64,000 nucleotides of DNA from Papaver somniferum (taxonomy: Eukaryota; Streptophyta; Magnoliopsida; Ranunculales; Papaveraceae): the NCBI RefSeq assembly GCF_003573695.1, contig NC_039367.1, positions 28,358,442-28,422,441 of the forward strand, in the 5' to 3' direction. The notes below the pieces were generated by a model that saw only the letters and a list, made by a program, of their open reading frames with translations, was not told where the DNA came from and searched no databases. Made by a program: the position numbers and the translations under genes. Every line of letters begins with the position of its first letter. The stretch's first letter is position 1. Below, one piece after another: positions 34,546 to 46,182 of the stretch.

Positions 34546-34860
34546 GAATAAAAGTAGTAGCATAGATTGACAGGGAAGATTAGACGAAGAATATGGATGA
34601 AAGGGGACGAATTAGAGAAGAAGATGAAGAAATCTTGTTCAGGTGAACGCAACCTCAAGTAGTAAAGAAGTTCATTCATTAAGCTTTCCCAACTCTCTCT
34701 TTATTATAGCATAAATACCAATAATCAGGTATCCTAATATCGACCATCCCTAGACATACACATGGGAACATCTGCCTGGCTCCTCTCACAGCAAGGGAAC
34801 CAATATCTCGAAATTATAAAGGCACTCAACATGATACTCAAGGCAACCTAGGTACATAAC
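34546..34860. other. Unidentified segment left of gypsy B
   Basis: No gene or repeat partner seen in the window. Read on the minus strand it has a pyrimidine-rich, LTR-end-like appearance, so it may be a fragment of another retroelement. Confidence 0.35.
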
Positions 34861-35572
34861 TGTTGATGGTGGCTTTTAGTTCAGGGATAAAATTATAAAA
34901 CCCTACATCTAATAGGCCGACACTCTATAAAGAGACAGATACGTGTAAAGGTGATGGGTGTTTAACGTCTTCACTGGCACACTTATTGAGCAACTCAATA
35001 TTCTCTCGTAAAAATTTACCCAGAATGGTGCATATAGAAACAATCCCAGGAATTCTGTAAATTTTTGCACCTTGCCTACATTCAATTAATATAAGTTTCT
35101 TTGAATTCTTTCTAAGATATGTTCCCCGGCTGAACCCTTAATGTTGATATGGCATGACAATTTGTGTTCACTCCCAGCAGAGTAACACGAATTTCAAAGT
35201 ATCAAGGATAAGGTCTTTGCATAAGTTATTCAATCAGAAAGCATGCTGCTCTCTGGCAATGAACTTAAAAGAACTCTGTGTGAAAACATAGAATTCAATC
35301 AATTATCCTGACTAATTTGCAAAAGTTAGGGTTTTGCGCCTTACGCAATATATCGTACCTTGCTTGTCGAAATTAAGCCCAGGAAAACTAGGTAATTCTT
35401 CCGCCATGGATTAGCAGATGCAAAATCTTTCCCAGAATCAGAAAACAAGGAGCCGCATGATAGGAGCAGCAACAAAGAGAGGCGTGACCATGCCTTAGGC
35501 CAACCGGCGCCATTTGCCATTGGCCACGCATCATCCTAAATCGGCCCTATTTCTCTCGACCAATCAGGTCGC

Positions 35573-37066
35573 TGATAGACACATTTTTTGTGTCTGATAT
35601 AATCTCAATTGTATATATTGTTAGTGCTCGATTTTGTATTTATTATGGCTTTTTGTGTCTTTGTAGGTATTTTTGGGAAAATAAGCTTTTGCGGCGAAGT
35701 TGAAGCGAAAAGTGGTTTTTGCGCTCGTGGGAGAAAATTATTATACGGACCCTAAGCTTGGATAAGGGGTAACCTAATTATTAAGGGGCACCCTTCTTCT
35801 CAAACTCAAAAATAAGTTTTGGCGGGAAAAATTATTCATTTCTGGCAGATTTTCAATCAACAAAATGAAGGTGTTATTGTGCGATTCAATCGCTGAAAAT
35901 TGGTGGGAAGTTGTGATTTAACATGGAAAAGCTAGTGTGAGTGTTCGTTTAGCCCAGAATTGGCTAGCCAATTCACGAGCTCAAAACAGAGAAAACACGT
36001 AAAGAGAGAGTTTCTTCACGAGTTCTGGAAGAATTTGTGAGTGTTCTGCTCGTGTTTGATGGATCGAGCAACTTTATGGAGCATGTGTAATCGAATTGGA
36101 GCGTGTTGGACCGGAGAAAACGCGTGGAGAAGATTATTCAGGAAAGTATTGCCGAGGAGAATAAAAAAGAATAATTGAAAATATTTTGTAATTAACTCGA
36201 GATATTCCATTGCTGTTGAGTATAAAAGGGTCTGTGGGAATTCAGAGAAGTGGTCGAGAGTTGGGAGTCTAGAGGAGGGCTAGAGATAGTGAGTTTCGGG
36301 AATTGCAGAGTAAAAAAAATCAAATTACAGTAATATTTGTGCTACTGCTGTTGAGAAGAAAGTACGAAGAACATAAAGGTGCCAAAGCTTGTCGTTAATA
36401 AACCGTGGTTTATTCCTGGTTTTGCAACAGTCTTTGCAGCGACACTTCAACAGTGACTACAACACTTTATTTTTAAAGTATACTGTAACAGTGTTTGCAA
36501 CAATTATAAACGTTGCAAACACCCGATTTTGTAATTTTTCTCCATTTCATCATTTGTAAGCACCATTTGAGCAATGAATACCAATTTTGAGCAAGTTTAC
36601 ACAATAATGAGCTAAACCCATCCTATGGGGAGACGGAGGAAGCTATTCTGCCAATGAAAAAGTGGTAATTTCTATTTTAATAGTTTATGTAATTTAATTT
36701 ATGATTATTTTCCTAGAATAAAAAGTTTTTCCAATGATTTTTATTAAGCAATTGTTATTTTAATTGATGGTATATCCTTAACTTTGAGTTCTTGATATTC
36801 CATGCTTTCAACTTACAATTGCTCTTTTATAAAATCTATTTTTGCAATAATTAGAATCATTTAAATGGAAAATTGCATAATAATAATAATAATATCACTT
36901 TGGAATTGATAGAAAAGTGGAACCCTTAGCCCCAGTTTCTCCAAAATATTGACATCACTTTTTGAATCAAATTTGCAATATTTATTTAAATCTAGAAATC
37001 CATTTCCTCCACAAGTCTGAAACGAACTTTTTACCACTATCACTACAACAATTTTGAAAACCATCA
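35573..37066 (+). mobile_element. Solo LTR (gypsy-like) inside gypsy B LTR
   Basis: A TG...CA bounded, 1494-bp insertion flanked by a perfect 5-bp duplication GTCGC (35568-35572 and 37067-37071), absent from the 3' LTR copy at about 44721. It starts TGATAGACACATTTTTTGTG and has no coding capacity or internal terminal repeat. These features fit a solo LTR left by recombination between LTRs. Confidence 0.85.
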
Positions 37067-37299
37067 GTCGCCTTAAACTCGCCACACGTACATAAGTTGT
37101 GGCTGGGTCCATACTTGCCGGCCCCATTCCCCATTGACCAATTAGGTCGTATTAAACCTGCCATGCGCACCAAAAGAGTAGCCACTCCATGCTTGGCCGG
37201 CTCCCTACTTTCATTGACCAATAAGGATTCTCTAAACCTGCCACAACTTTAAAAAGGGTGGAAATTGTGTCAAGAGGTTACTATACTAAGTTGGATTCC

Positions 37300-37445
37300 C
37301 AAAACCACGCCAACATGCAAACGGCATGCCAAACATGCCAAAAACAAACATGCCAGGCGCACATGCCAAACGACATGCCAAACGCGCATGCCAGGCGCAC
37401 ATATCGAAAAGCATGCCAAAAGCATGCCAATCGCACATGCATAAA
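37300..37445. repeat. CATGCC-rich block in gypsy B LTR
   Basis: About ten occurrences of CATGCC or close variants in 145 bp, many as CATGCCAAA or CATGCCAGGCGCACAT, with 20-30 bp spacing. It produces overlapping Met/Cys/Ala-rich frames on both strands that are not genes. Confidence 0.75.
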
Positions 37446-39067
37446 CTATTCCATCCATGCCGCAACGCCACTAGCATGCACTAAAGGCACCACTGTGCCA
37501 TTGTCAGGCGCCAACAGAAGGGAGCCACAATCAACGGCTACCCTTCTCCATGAGATGCAATCTCAGCCATCCAAGGTTTCCACCAAACTAACAGACTTGT
37601 GGCAACTTTTAAGCGACCCTCCGTGCCACTGACATGCACGAGCCATGCCAGCCATGCTGCAATTCCACTGGCATGCACCAAAGGTGCCATTGCGCCATTA
37701 CCAAGCGCCAACAGAAGGTATCCATAATCAACGGCTTCCCTTCATCATGAGATACAATCTCAGCCATCAAAGTTCGCCACCGAGCCGGCAGGCTTGTGGC
37801 AAGTTTCAGGCGACCAGCCAAGACAAGCCTAATAGCATCACATGTTATTTTTCTGCGGAAAGCCTCTTGATTCTAACTTGTCACACGTAGAAAAGTGCTA
37901 CATGCTTTCCACGAAAAAATTCAAGACATCAAACATATCACAAACTAGGGGATACTCATCAGAGTATTGGTCTGACGGTTTACAGCGTGCAGTGTGCAAT
38001 ACGCCCGTTACAAGAAAGTATCATGAAGAAGGGTGGTTAGTAATGGCAATAAGTAATGGTGTAAACGTTTCCTTCATCATGGAAGCATGAATTCTGATGT
38101 TATACGTTACTCCACCCTTCCACTACTCAATTGTTTCCACTTCCTACGAGACCAGGGTACGTTTTACTACGACTTGTATAAATAGGTTTCACATATTTCC
38201 ACCAAACGACAAGTTTTGGTCAGGAGAGCAACACAATATCCATAAATTACCTGATAGATTTTCATTCATCTAGCTAGTTCTACTTTCTGATATAATTCGT
38301 AAAAGACCACACCTTCAAAATCAACTATTCTGGTCTCAACACTTTCTTCGCTTCCCTCCCTAAGACCAACCCTTCTCCTTCACTTTGTGACCGAAGCAAG
38401 CCTGTAACGGCCATTTCTTGGTTTAGGCCAGGATTGTATAGATTTATCTCTCGAATCAAAAGTACTCCCGTGCAGTGCGTTGTTTAGGGTCTAGAATCGT
38501 TTCTCATACACACACACAAAATTACCAAAACCGGCAGAAGCAGTTTTCACCCACAAATAATTTGCGACCATGGTGGGAGATTAATCTCTCAGTTGCAATA
38601 TTAATTTCCAATTTCCAATTCCATTTTTCAATCCCGATCTCAAGATGGTATAACTCAGGTCCGGATCAACAACAAACCCTGAAAACACTAGCGCTGAAAA
38701 TACATTCGGTATTAACGTTCCTTCCAGTGGCATTAATACGCCACCTATCAACACTAGCGGTGCAGAAAACGTTCCTTCAGGTGTTACACCTCCGGTCACC
38801 AGAGCCAGGGCTGCTGCCGCCACCCCAAACATTTTTTCAAGTGTGATACTTCCAATCGTCACCAGAGCCACTGCTACTCCACCCTCAGGACGAGAAACTG
38901 AGGGATCCATAGGAAACCGATCCCGTATCACCATTGCTGATTTGATGGAAAGACAGGAGGTTTTCGCTAGAGCTCAGACGGACATGGCTTCGACTCAGAA
39001 ATAAGTGCTTATTTTTCTCAAGACACTGACGGAGTAACTACCACAGGCACCACGCCAAACAGAGCCA

Positions 39068-39770
39068 ATGAGGAACACCTTCAATACTCCTGGCGCCGAT
39101 AACTCGGTAGGTAGCACCTTTGTAGATGAAGAGACTCGTCCAGGAGCTCCAGCGGAGAGGAATCAACCATCTAATTTTGTCACACGAGAAGATTTGGAAC
39201 GACTTCTTCGAAACCGAGACAAAAGCGATTCTGCGGACATGCATCAGTATCAACCCCGTATCCTCCTGAAGTACAAAGAATTCCTCTTCCGAGAGGGATA
39301 CTCTTCTCCTCAATTCTCCTTGTATGACGGCACCGGTAATGTGCGTGAACATGTATCTTGATTTTTGGAATCCTTGGGCGAACACGAATACAATCATGTT
39401 CTCCATTTGAAAGAGTTTTCGAAGTCACTTACCGGAAGAGCATACACGTGGTACAACAGCATTACACCGAATAGCATATCCAACTGGGGTGAAATGGTCA
39501 CGGCTTTCTAAAAAAATTACTTTTTTGTGTCTGAAAAAATTACCTTCTCAGATTTAGGAAGGATGTTTCAACGAAACAATGAACATCTAAATGATTATGT
39601 CAAAAGATTAAGAATTCAAGCGTTGTATTGTCACGACCCAAACGTGACCGAACAACAATTAGTGGATTCTTTCATCAATGGCATGGTTCCCATCTACCAT
39701 GCCTTAATGGAGAATATGTGATCCCAGACATTCTCTGAACTTCATGAGGATGCTAAACGGTCGGCTCACA
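39068..39770 (+). pseudogene. Gag core of gypsy B, two stops
   Basis: The retrotransposon gag domain is readable as FSLYDGTGNVREHVS, a TGA-type break, then FLESLGEHEYNHVLHLKEF, GRAYTWYNSI, ISNWGEMVTAF, a TAA, and NEHLNDYVKRLRIQAL...FINGM. This order (folded core, WY, F..NY, NE.L..Y..R) is the hallmark of plant gypsy Gag. In-frame stops at about 39359 and 39509 disrupt it. The N-terminal region from about 38650 is Thr/Pro-rich. Confidence 0.8.
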
Positions 39771-40079
39771 ACAGTACCAACATTGTTGGAAAGAACCAGG
39801 CCAGCCAAGGTTGAAGACGCACGCGAAACTCGAGGAAATAGACATCTCATCAACAAGAAATATAACACTGGTCCCTATGTGAGCGTGATAAGGGAAAGAG
39901 GGAAAAGAAAGGCTCCAACGGCAGAACAACAATCCAAGCGCGCAATGCCAGTACATCAGGTGGCTCCACCGCGAAAGACCGCAGCTAAGGCTCTTGCGCA
40001 GCATCAAGAATCCGGAGAAAAGGCCTTAGATTTCCCGTTCCCAATCGAAGAATTAATTAAATTATAGGAAGCATGGATC

Positions 40080-40838
40080 CAGGATGGCGCCATCAAGTTT
40101 CCTCATATCAGGCGACCATCAACTGAAGAGGAAATGGCAAACCCTAAGTATTTACGCTACCACAGGTTTGTCCATCACCCGACCAGTTACTGCAATAGAT
40201 TAAATCGTATCTTCAAAGAAAAGGTGGAGGCAGGGGAACTTCAACTGGGAAATGAGGGAGTTCACAGAGATCCTCTTCCAGTCAGGAGTTGCAGGCTCTC
40301 TGGAGACTTTGTTCACAAAACCGTGCAATCCATGATGCAGCATGTATGGGAAATTTTCTATTTTTCCAAGGCACATCGTCAAGATATATTCACATCCCTT
40401 AATCACGTTGTGTCGGGAAAGCGACCTTTTCCTATTGAAGAAACCACACCAGAATCCCAAGCTCTCTCAGGAAGTGGTGTTGGGAAATGCAACTGGGTAC
40501 TGCTGACCATGGTTTATCTGAGGGACGCCGATCTTGATAACACATTGATCGATGCGGCCTCTGACTTTAACATCGTTACCATCAAGACTCTGAGAGTTGC
40601 GAGAATTTCGAAGCAAGAGGCTATTCTTTCCCCAATTGTGGTCAAAAACTTGGAAGGAGAAGCAATATACGCATATGTCTACATCAACCTTGAAATTAAG
40701 GTGGGAGATGCTCTAACACATGGCAAATTCCACATTGTCAAAGAACTCTCAAATTACGACATGATTCTGGGACGCTCATGGGTACATGGCAATAAAGCGA
40801 AATTAGGAGTATCCCCTATGCCGGTGTTGATACCCTAA
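40080..40838 (+). pseudogene. Retropepsin-like region of gypsy B
   Basis: From about 40134 the frame is open to 40838. It encodes the linker with YHRFVHHPTSYCNRL (a remnant CH motif), then the protease homologous to gypsy A: NTLIDAASDFNIVTIKTLRVA, EAIYAYVYINLEIKVG and YDMILGRSWVHGNKAKLGV. The catalytic D-[ST]-G reads DAA, so the enzyme is inactive as written. Confidence 0.75.
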
Positions 40839-40899
40839 AGAATTTCCAACAAGCCATCCAACCCTGAAGATCACATGTTGTCGTATCAATAACTTACCA

Positions 40900-41382
40900 A
40901 GGTAACTCAATTACTTGGAGAAAGCCTGTCGACATTCATCCGAAGATTCCGAACAAAAGTAAGTCTTATTGAACAACCCTTTCTGCACCTAGTCACTTCT
41001 CCTCTCGGTCAGGAATGGGGCCTCGGTCCAGTTATCAACCCGGGCGTCATTAAGAGACGTGAATGGGATGTTGGGCCTTTCAAATGCTTTGTCAAAAATT
41101 TAGAAGTTGCCTCAGTCAACGATGACAAGCTCAAAATCAAGTGGTTGTGCAACGTCCAAACCCATTTCAAATTAGAGATATGGTAGTCAAGGCGACCGCG
41201 TTTGAAGTTGGAGATGTAACAGTGAAGCTAGCCGCTCAACCTGATTCTCCTAAAGAAAGGGAAGACGATCCATACCTGGTGGAAGATGTTTTCTTGGGAA
41301 GTTACTGCAAACTCATCAATGACGACAAACTGTAAGGCGTGACAATTCACTCGCGATGGCTCAAGCCCTTCAATACCTAAAA
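40900..41382 (+). pseudogene. Gag-like motif and integrase C-terminal tail, gypsy B
   Basis: After the protease, LTKVTQLLGESLSTFIRRFRTK repeats the FI(K/R)RFRT motif of gypsy A. A frame from about 41141 then encodes NPFQIRDMVVKATAF, DPYLVEDVFLGSYCKLIN and, after a TAA, SRWLKPFNT, the integrase tail. As in gypsy A, about 3 kb of polymerase coding sequence is missing at the same relative place. Confidence 0.65.
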
Positions 41383-42302
41383 CGATGTGCTACCTTTTCC
41401 TCCAGCGTTTTCCTTTTAAGTATTTCCTTCAGTAATTTCCCTTTTCCCTGCAATATTTGTAATTCCTTCAAAATGATTGCACTGCTTGCATTCATAATTA
41501 GGGTTTCGATTTTAATTAAAAATATCTTTATTTCAAAATAATTTTTCCTAAATCATCTCAAGGGAAAAGAATCCAGCAAACCCACAAAGTCATTACCTAT
41601 CAATTAAAAACCAGAAAAAATCAAACCTTACAAGAAATATCTTATTCGAAGAAAAAAAATACTGAAAAAGGGAATGCACAAAGAACAAGATCATCGAGTG
41701 ACTGCACGGACGCCTTCCTTCAAGAACATCTGGCTTCAACTTTTGACTGGCAAGGATTCTCTACTTCTCACTATGTGCTTCTATCTTGTGACGGCTCACA
41801 CTTCTACATACCCAGGTGGCATATCACGGACGTCTTGTGTAATTTGCGAGGGAAAATCCAATAAAAGGTTGGTCAAAATCCTTAATCATTGCTACTGTTT
41901 TTCCCTGTTTTGAGTTACTGTTTCCAACGACATGCGAAACGTTCCCATGGAAGTAGCTAAACGTAGAGAATGTGACACGCCTACTAGCATTATTTCTGCG
42001 TTATTTATGTGATTTGACTTCCCATCCGCTGAATCGCTTTGGAAGGGTGGAAGAACTTGTTTTTCTCAAAAGGGGTTTTAGGTATCTTCTGGGAGATTTT
42101 ATTCATTCAATCAAAGAGGTGAAATTATCAAAGCAGATGAAAGAATATTACTTGGTGAAACATGGATTCAGTTGCACAAACAAAAAGAAAAAACTGAAGT
42201 ATCAAAAACATCTACGATCTACGAAAAGATTGTTTTCTCTGCGGAAGGAAATCACAAAATGGAAAACCAGTTGTCAATGAAAAGACACCTTGTTCAATGA
42301 CG
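41383..42302. other. Non-coding interior of gypsy B
   Basis: No supported gene; it occupies the place of the downstream antisense gene of gypsy A, but I could not extend a matching frame here. Confidence 0.35.
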
Positions 42303-43115
42303 CCTCCATCAGATCTTTTTCAAGCACTTTCCCCAGTACCCTCTCCGACAGCAAACATTCCATCTCGAAGCCGTTTCAGCAGCAACTTCAACATCCCATT
42401 TAGAAGTCGTTTGAGCAGCAACTTCAATATTTCATCCAGAAGCCGTTCCAGCAGCAGCTTCAGCATACCATATAGAATCCGTTTTAGTAGCAACCTCAGC
42501 GTCCCTTCCAGGATCCTTTTCGAAAACGGCTCAAACATATGCTTTCGCCGCCTCATCATCTGCCTTGGCAGCATCCTCAGCGATCGCTTCAACTCCCCCA
42601 GTAGCAGTTTCGGCATCCACTCCGGGAGATGCCTCAATCTCGTAAACCGCGTCAACATATTTCTCCGGAAATTTTCCAACAACCCCTTGAGGATGCTCCA
42701 GTTTGTCCACATCGGAATCAAGGATTACGATGCCATTATGGACGGGATAATCAAGCTGGCTCTCGCCCAGAAGTTTCTTGGGCTCGACCCTTCGCCTTTT
42801 CAATTGAGAATCAAATTGATTAGCCCTGACATTGGGATGTGTAAAAGCTTCATGACTTTGAGATTTCCATACTTGTTGGGACGCTTCATCATGTCTCTAT
42901 TTCTCCTCCATGTCCATCAAAGCCATGAAAGCTTGAGCACGCACCCGCACGATGCGTAGATGTGTGAGAGACATGCCTTGTATAATCCGGACGGCTGCAT
43001 GGAACAAAGTGTTGATTTGGTTTAATATCTCCTCATGTGAAGAAAACCTGGGTTTGTCAACTTCAAAAAAATTTTACGAGGAGTCAAAGGTATGATCATC
43101 ACCGGAAGATCCCAT
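42303..43115 (-). pseudogene. Antisense ORF of gypsy B (MGSSGDDH-type)
   Basis: The minus-strand frame from ATG at 43113-43115 reads MGSSGDDHTFDSS, a TAA, then FSSHEEILNQINTLFHAAVR, MSLTHLRIVRVRAQAFMALM, a TAG, and from 42803 an open stretch QLKRRRVEPKKLLGESQLD ... VDAVYEIEASPG followed by Ala/Asp-rich sequence. It ends in four tandem 12-residue repeats of the type EVAAETASRWNV. All segments are in one frame, interrupted by three point stops. The N-terminus and the R..xMxLxH segment align with the antisense ORF of gypsy A (17800). No known domain is recognised. Confidence 0.6.
42369..42512. repeat. 36-bp tandem repeat, four units
   Basis: Units of the form AGCCGTTTCAGCAGCAACTT plus 16 bases repeat four times with substitutions but no frame loss. 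The repeat encodes 12-residue units on the minus strand (EVAAETASRWNV-like) and also keeps the plus strand open (SRFSSNFNIPFR-like). Confidence 0.85.
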
Positions 43116-44001
43116 TGTGCACTACAAACAAATAAATAAATAAAATTGCATTATGTCTGCATCGGCAATCTACATGATGAAGAAGACAAAATAGATAACT
43201 AGGAGAAGAGACACGAGTCAGTACCTGCGAAGAGGATGGATGCAATTCTATGGTGATCTATATGAAATAAAGGCTCAATATCGCCTCTTATATTGGGCGG
43301 ATTGATGAAGCCTGAGAAAGAAAACCCTTTTACCAGCTGTGTATCAAGGCTCCGAACGTGGGATACCAACTGGATTAGATACTTGAATGTATAGATAATT
43401 AAGGTTTGGAATCCAGGTCAGCAGTCATCCCTGCAATTTCATGACCTAGCCAACGCCATCTTCCTGCTCCGCAACCAGCCAAAGCAGCGCCATCTTCCCG
43501 CTCCACGGCCAAGCAAGCAGCGTCATGACTCCAATACTCCGTGTTCAAATCCGTGTTATCTCCTCCCATCCCGTGACCTAGCCGTCTCCATACTCACTGT
43601 TTGGATATACAAATATCCAAGTCCAGTTTCCATCATTCCACAGACTGAAGCCAAGCGTCATCTCCATATGTTTTGTGACCTAACCAGCTAGCGTCATCCA
43701 CCGATTTGTGGCCCAAGCCAGCAACACCATCATTACCGCACCACATCTGAATCCGCGGCGTCAGCATCAGCCCCATGGCCCAAGTTGGCACCAACTTTCC
43801 GGGAAGCAAAGCTCGCCAGCACCCTGTGGCCAAGCCGGAAATATGCCAAGCCGCCGACACAAAGATCATAGACTACTTGTGCCTCCTGCCAAAGGTTAGT
43901 CGGATTTCCCTAGCAATTTCTTCATGTCTTGCCCTTTCGATTTTACTCTTGTCTGTCGCCATCTCATGCTTACCCCGCAACAATGCCATTGTTACGTTCT
44001 A
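43116..44001. other. 3' interior of gypsy B, no gene
   Basis: Contains weakly repetitive GCCAAGC/GCCATC-rich sequence at 43440-43870 but no supported coding sequence. The purine tract follows at 44002-44015. Confidence 0.45.
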
Positions 44002-44015
44002 AGCAGGGGACTTAA

Positions 44016-44769
44016 TGTTGATGGTGGCTTTTAGTTCAGGGATATTATTGTAAAACCATACATCTAATAGGACGACACTCTGTAAAGAGATAGAGTCGTG
44101 TAAAGGTGACGGGTGTTTAACCTCTACACAGGCACACTTATTGAGCAACTCAATATTATCTCATAAAAATTTACCCAGAATGGTGCATGCAGCAACAATC
44201 CCATGCATTCTGTAAATTTTGGCACCTTGCCTACATTCAATTAATATAAGTTTCTTTGAATGCTTTCTATTCTATGTTCCCCGGCTGAACCCTTAATGTT
44301 GATATGGCATGACAATTCGTATTCACTCGCAGCAGAGTAACACGAATTTCCAAGTATCAAGGATAGGGTCTTTGCGTAAGGTATTCAATCAGAAAGCATG
44401 CTGCTCTCTGGCAATGAACTTAAAAGAACTTTGTGTCAACACATGTAATTCAATCAATTATCCTGACTAATTTGCAAAAGTTAGGGTTTTTCGTGTTGCG
44501 CGGTATATCAGACCTTGCTTTTCGAAATTAATCCCAGGAAAACTAGGTAATTTATCCGCCATGGATTCGCAGATGCAAAATCTTGCCCAGAATCAGAAAA
44601 CAAGAAGCCGAAGGATATGAGCAGCAACAAAGAGAGGCGTGGCCATGCCTTAGGCCAACCGGTGTCATTTTCCATTGACCACGCCCATCCTAAACCGGTC
44701 CTATTTCCCTCGACCAATCAGGTCGCCTTAAACTCGCCACACGCACATAAGTTGTGGCTGGGCCTATAC
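44016..44769 (+). repeat. 3' LTR of gypsy B, truncated
   Basis: Matches the first part of the 5' LTR (34861-35572 joined to 37072-37120), showing the empty site of the solo-LTR insertion. It stops matching at about 44769. Confidence 0.85.
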
Positions 44770-44934
44770 CCATATCTCCTGCACAAGCATGATGGGAACT
44801 TTTGGGCAAGCTGAATCTGGACGCTCTTATCTAACAATATCCGCAGCTCTAGTTTGACCATTCCCAAATCTCTGTTCACTGCCATGGCATTAAGTCCAGC
44901 TAAGCTTAATTTATTTTCTTTTTTTTATCTAGTT

Positions 44935-46180
44935 GGGTGTTGCTAATCTTTTACAAGATTTTGTCATGATCACCAACCTCAGGTACCTGGCTCCAGAGTA
45001 TGCAGCAAGTGGTAGATTCTCTGAAAAGTCAGATGTCTTTTCTTTTGGGGTCCTGCTTCTAGAATTAATTACAGGGCACCTCTTAGTTCAATACCTTGTC
45101 AGCGACCTAATACAGTAAAAACCTCTCCCGGGGAATTACTCTATGTAGAAATAAAATCCACATAAAAATATAAATTTATGATCCCGACTCGGACCAGTTA
45201 TATTTAAGAATAAACTCTATATTGGAATAAGTCATCATTTTTTCTGGTCCCGTCTTAAGGAACTCTCCATATAAGAATAACTGACATCATAATATAAATA
45301 TATAGTACTTATCATACATCAAAGTTTAAGATGAAGTGATACTTGTAACCATATTACAATTTTGTTTTGCTTCAAAACATTTTTTATTTTATTTTTTGTA
45401 TGCAACTTAATACGAATGTCTTCATACTCATTTGATTTCATTTGTCAATTTTCGATGTGACAATTGTGATGTATATGAAAAAAAATTATTAGAAATTTGG
45501 TATATATATAAATATAAAAAAAATCCTCATTTAAATAATGCTTGTTTATACTTGGATACATTTTTGTGTTTCCTATGAATATGCGCAAATACACATATGA
45601 AATTTTTTCATTGGGTTTATTCAAGTTAGACCTCCGTATTAGGATAGCCTCCATATAAGAATATTTGTTTTTGGTTCCTAGGATATTCTTACACAGAGGT
45701 TTTGTTGTACTGATTCAGACACGGTCGTTATCTTGGTGGATTGGGTAATTACTGACTATTTTATCTCTTATCTCTTATCTTTTTCTTATTTACATGAAAG
45801 TTTTTATTTTAACTACTAATTATTATTTTTTTATTTAGGCACGACCGTTGTTTGACGAAATTGCTGATCCGAAGCTGCCAAACTACAATCACCAGGAAAT
45901 GAAGCAGATGGTAGGATGCGCGGCTTTATGTGTGCGTCATTTGGCTTCTGATTGGTCGCGGATGAGCCAGGTGGTCATATATTTAGAAGGAAGCGTCCGT
46001 AATCTGAATGAGGTAAGCACAAATTCTGAAACGGATTTGACAGATTTAAGGTGGATGGCGTTTGAAAATGAAAGCTGGGATGATGACGAGCTGCCGTTCT
46101 TCTCAGCTCAGAACAATAGTGCATTTGAATGCTCTCGCAGTGTTGGCGTTTTATTTTTCATATTGTATCCTATCATCATA
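44935..46180 (+). pseudogene. PERK-type receptor kinase 3' fragment
   Basis: Exon pieces of a proline-rich extensin-like receptor kinase. After a TTTATCTAG acceptor the sequence encodes a damaged activation-loop region and [20 protein letters not shown] followed by [13 protein letters not shown] (kinase subdomains VIII-IX). After a MITE it resumes with LVDW at a GTAATT donor, and exon 45839 encodes ARPLFDEIADPKLPNYNHQEM, CAALCVRHLASDWSRMSQVV and LEGSVRNLNE, the kinase C-lobe end. The DFG and the N-lobe are absent. GTFGYLAPE-type residues before LAPE are altered. The reading enters a Stowaway-like MITE at 46183. Confidence 0.85.
45113..45712. mobile_element. 600-bp Emigrant/pogo-like MITE in the PERK fragment
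   Basis: Left end CAGTAAAAACCTCTCCCGGG, right end on the reverse strand CAGTACAACAAAACCTCTGT. These resemble the CAGTAAAACCTCTATAAATT terminus of Emigrant/Lemi1-type pogo MITEs. A TA precedes the left end; the right side is AT. Inner ATAAGAATA and TGGTTCC/TGGTCCC blocks near both ends support the pairing. Confidence 0.65.
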
Positions 46181-46182
46181 AA

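Larger units (their letters stand above)
34861..38555 (+). repeat. 5' LTR of gypsy B with nested solo LTR
   Basis: Begins TGTTGATGG and ends about CCCACA before the primer site. Net length is about 2.2 kb without the 1494-bp insertion plus its 5-bp duplication. A 165-bp segment at about 37453-37620 is repeated at 37650-37820 with roughly 80 percent identity (shared blocks GCGCCAACAGAAGG and GACTTGTGGCAA/GGCTTGTGGCAA). Confidence 0.75.
34861..44769 (+). mobile_element. Non-autonomous Ty3/gypsy element B, sister family of A
   Basis: LTRs begin TGTTGATGGTGGCTTTTAGT at 34861 and 44016. The primer-binding-like site (38562), the purine tract AGCAGGGGACTTAA and the interior order match gypsy A. Gag core, protease remnant, gag-like motif and integrase tail are present on the plus strand, followed by an antisense ORF. 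There is no reverse transcriptase. The 3' LTR is cut at about 44769. Confidence 0.85.

Noticed and set aside
37258..37821. Cys/Met/Ala-rich ORFs on both strands
   Set aside because: They are produced by the CATGCC repeats in the gypsy B LTR.
42297..42959. 220-codon plus-strand gene
   Set aside because: The opposite strand carries the longer antisense gene homologous to that of gypsy A; the plus frame lacks any similar support.
44935..46180. Functional receptor kinase
   Set aside because: N-lobe and DFG loop are missing, the exons are split by a MITE, and the end runs into another MITE.
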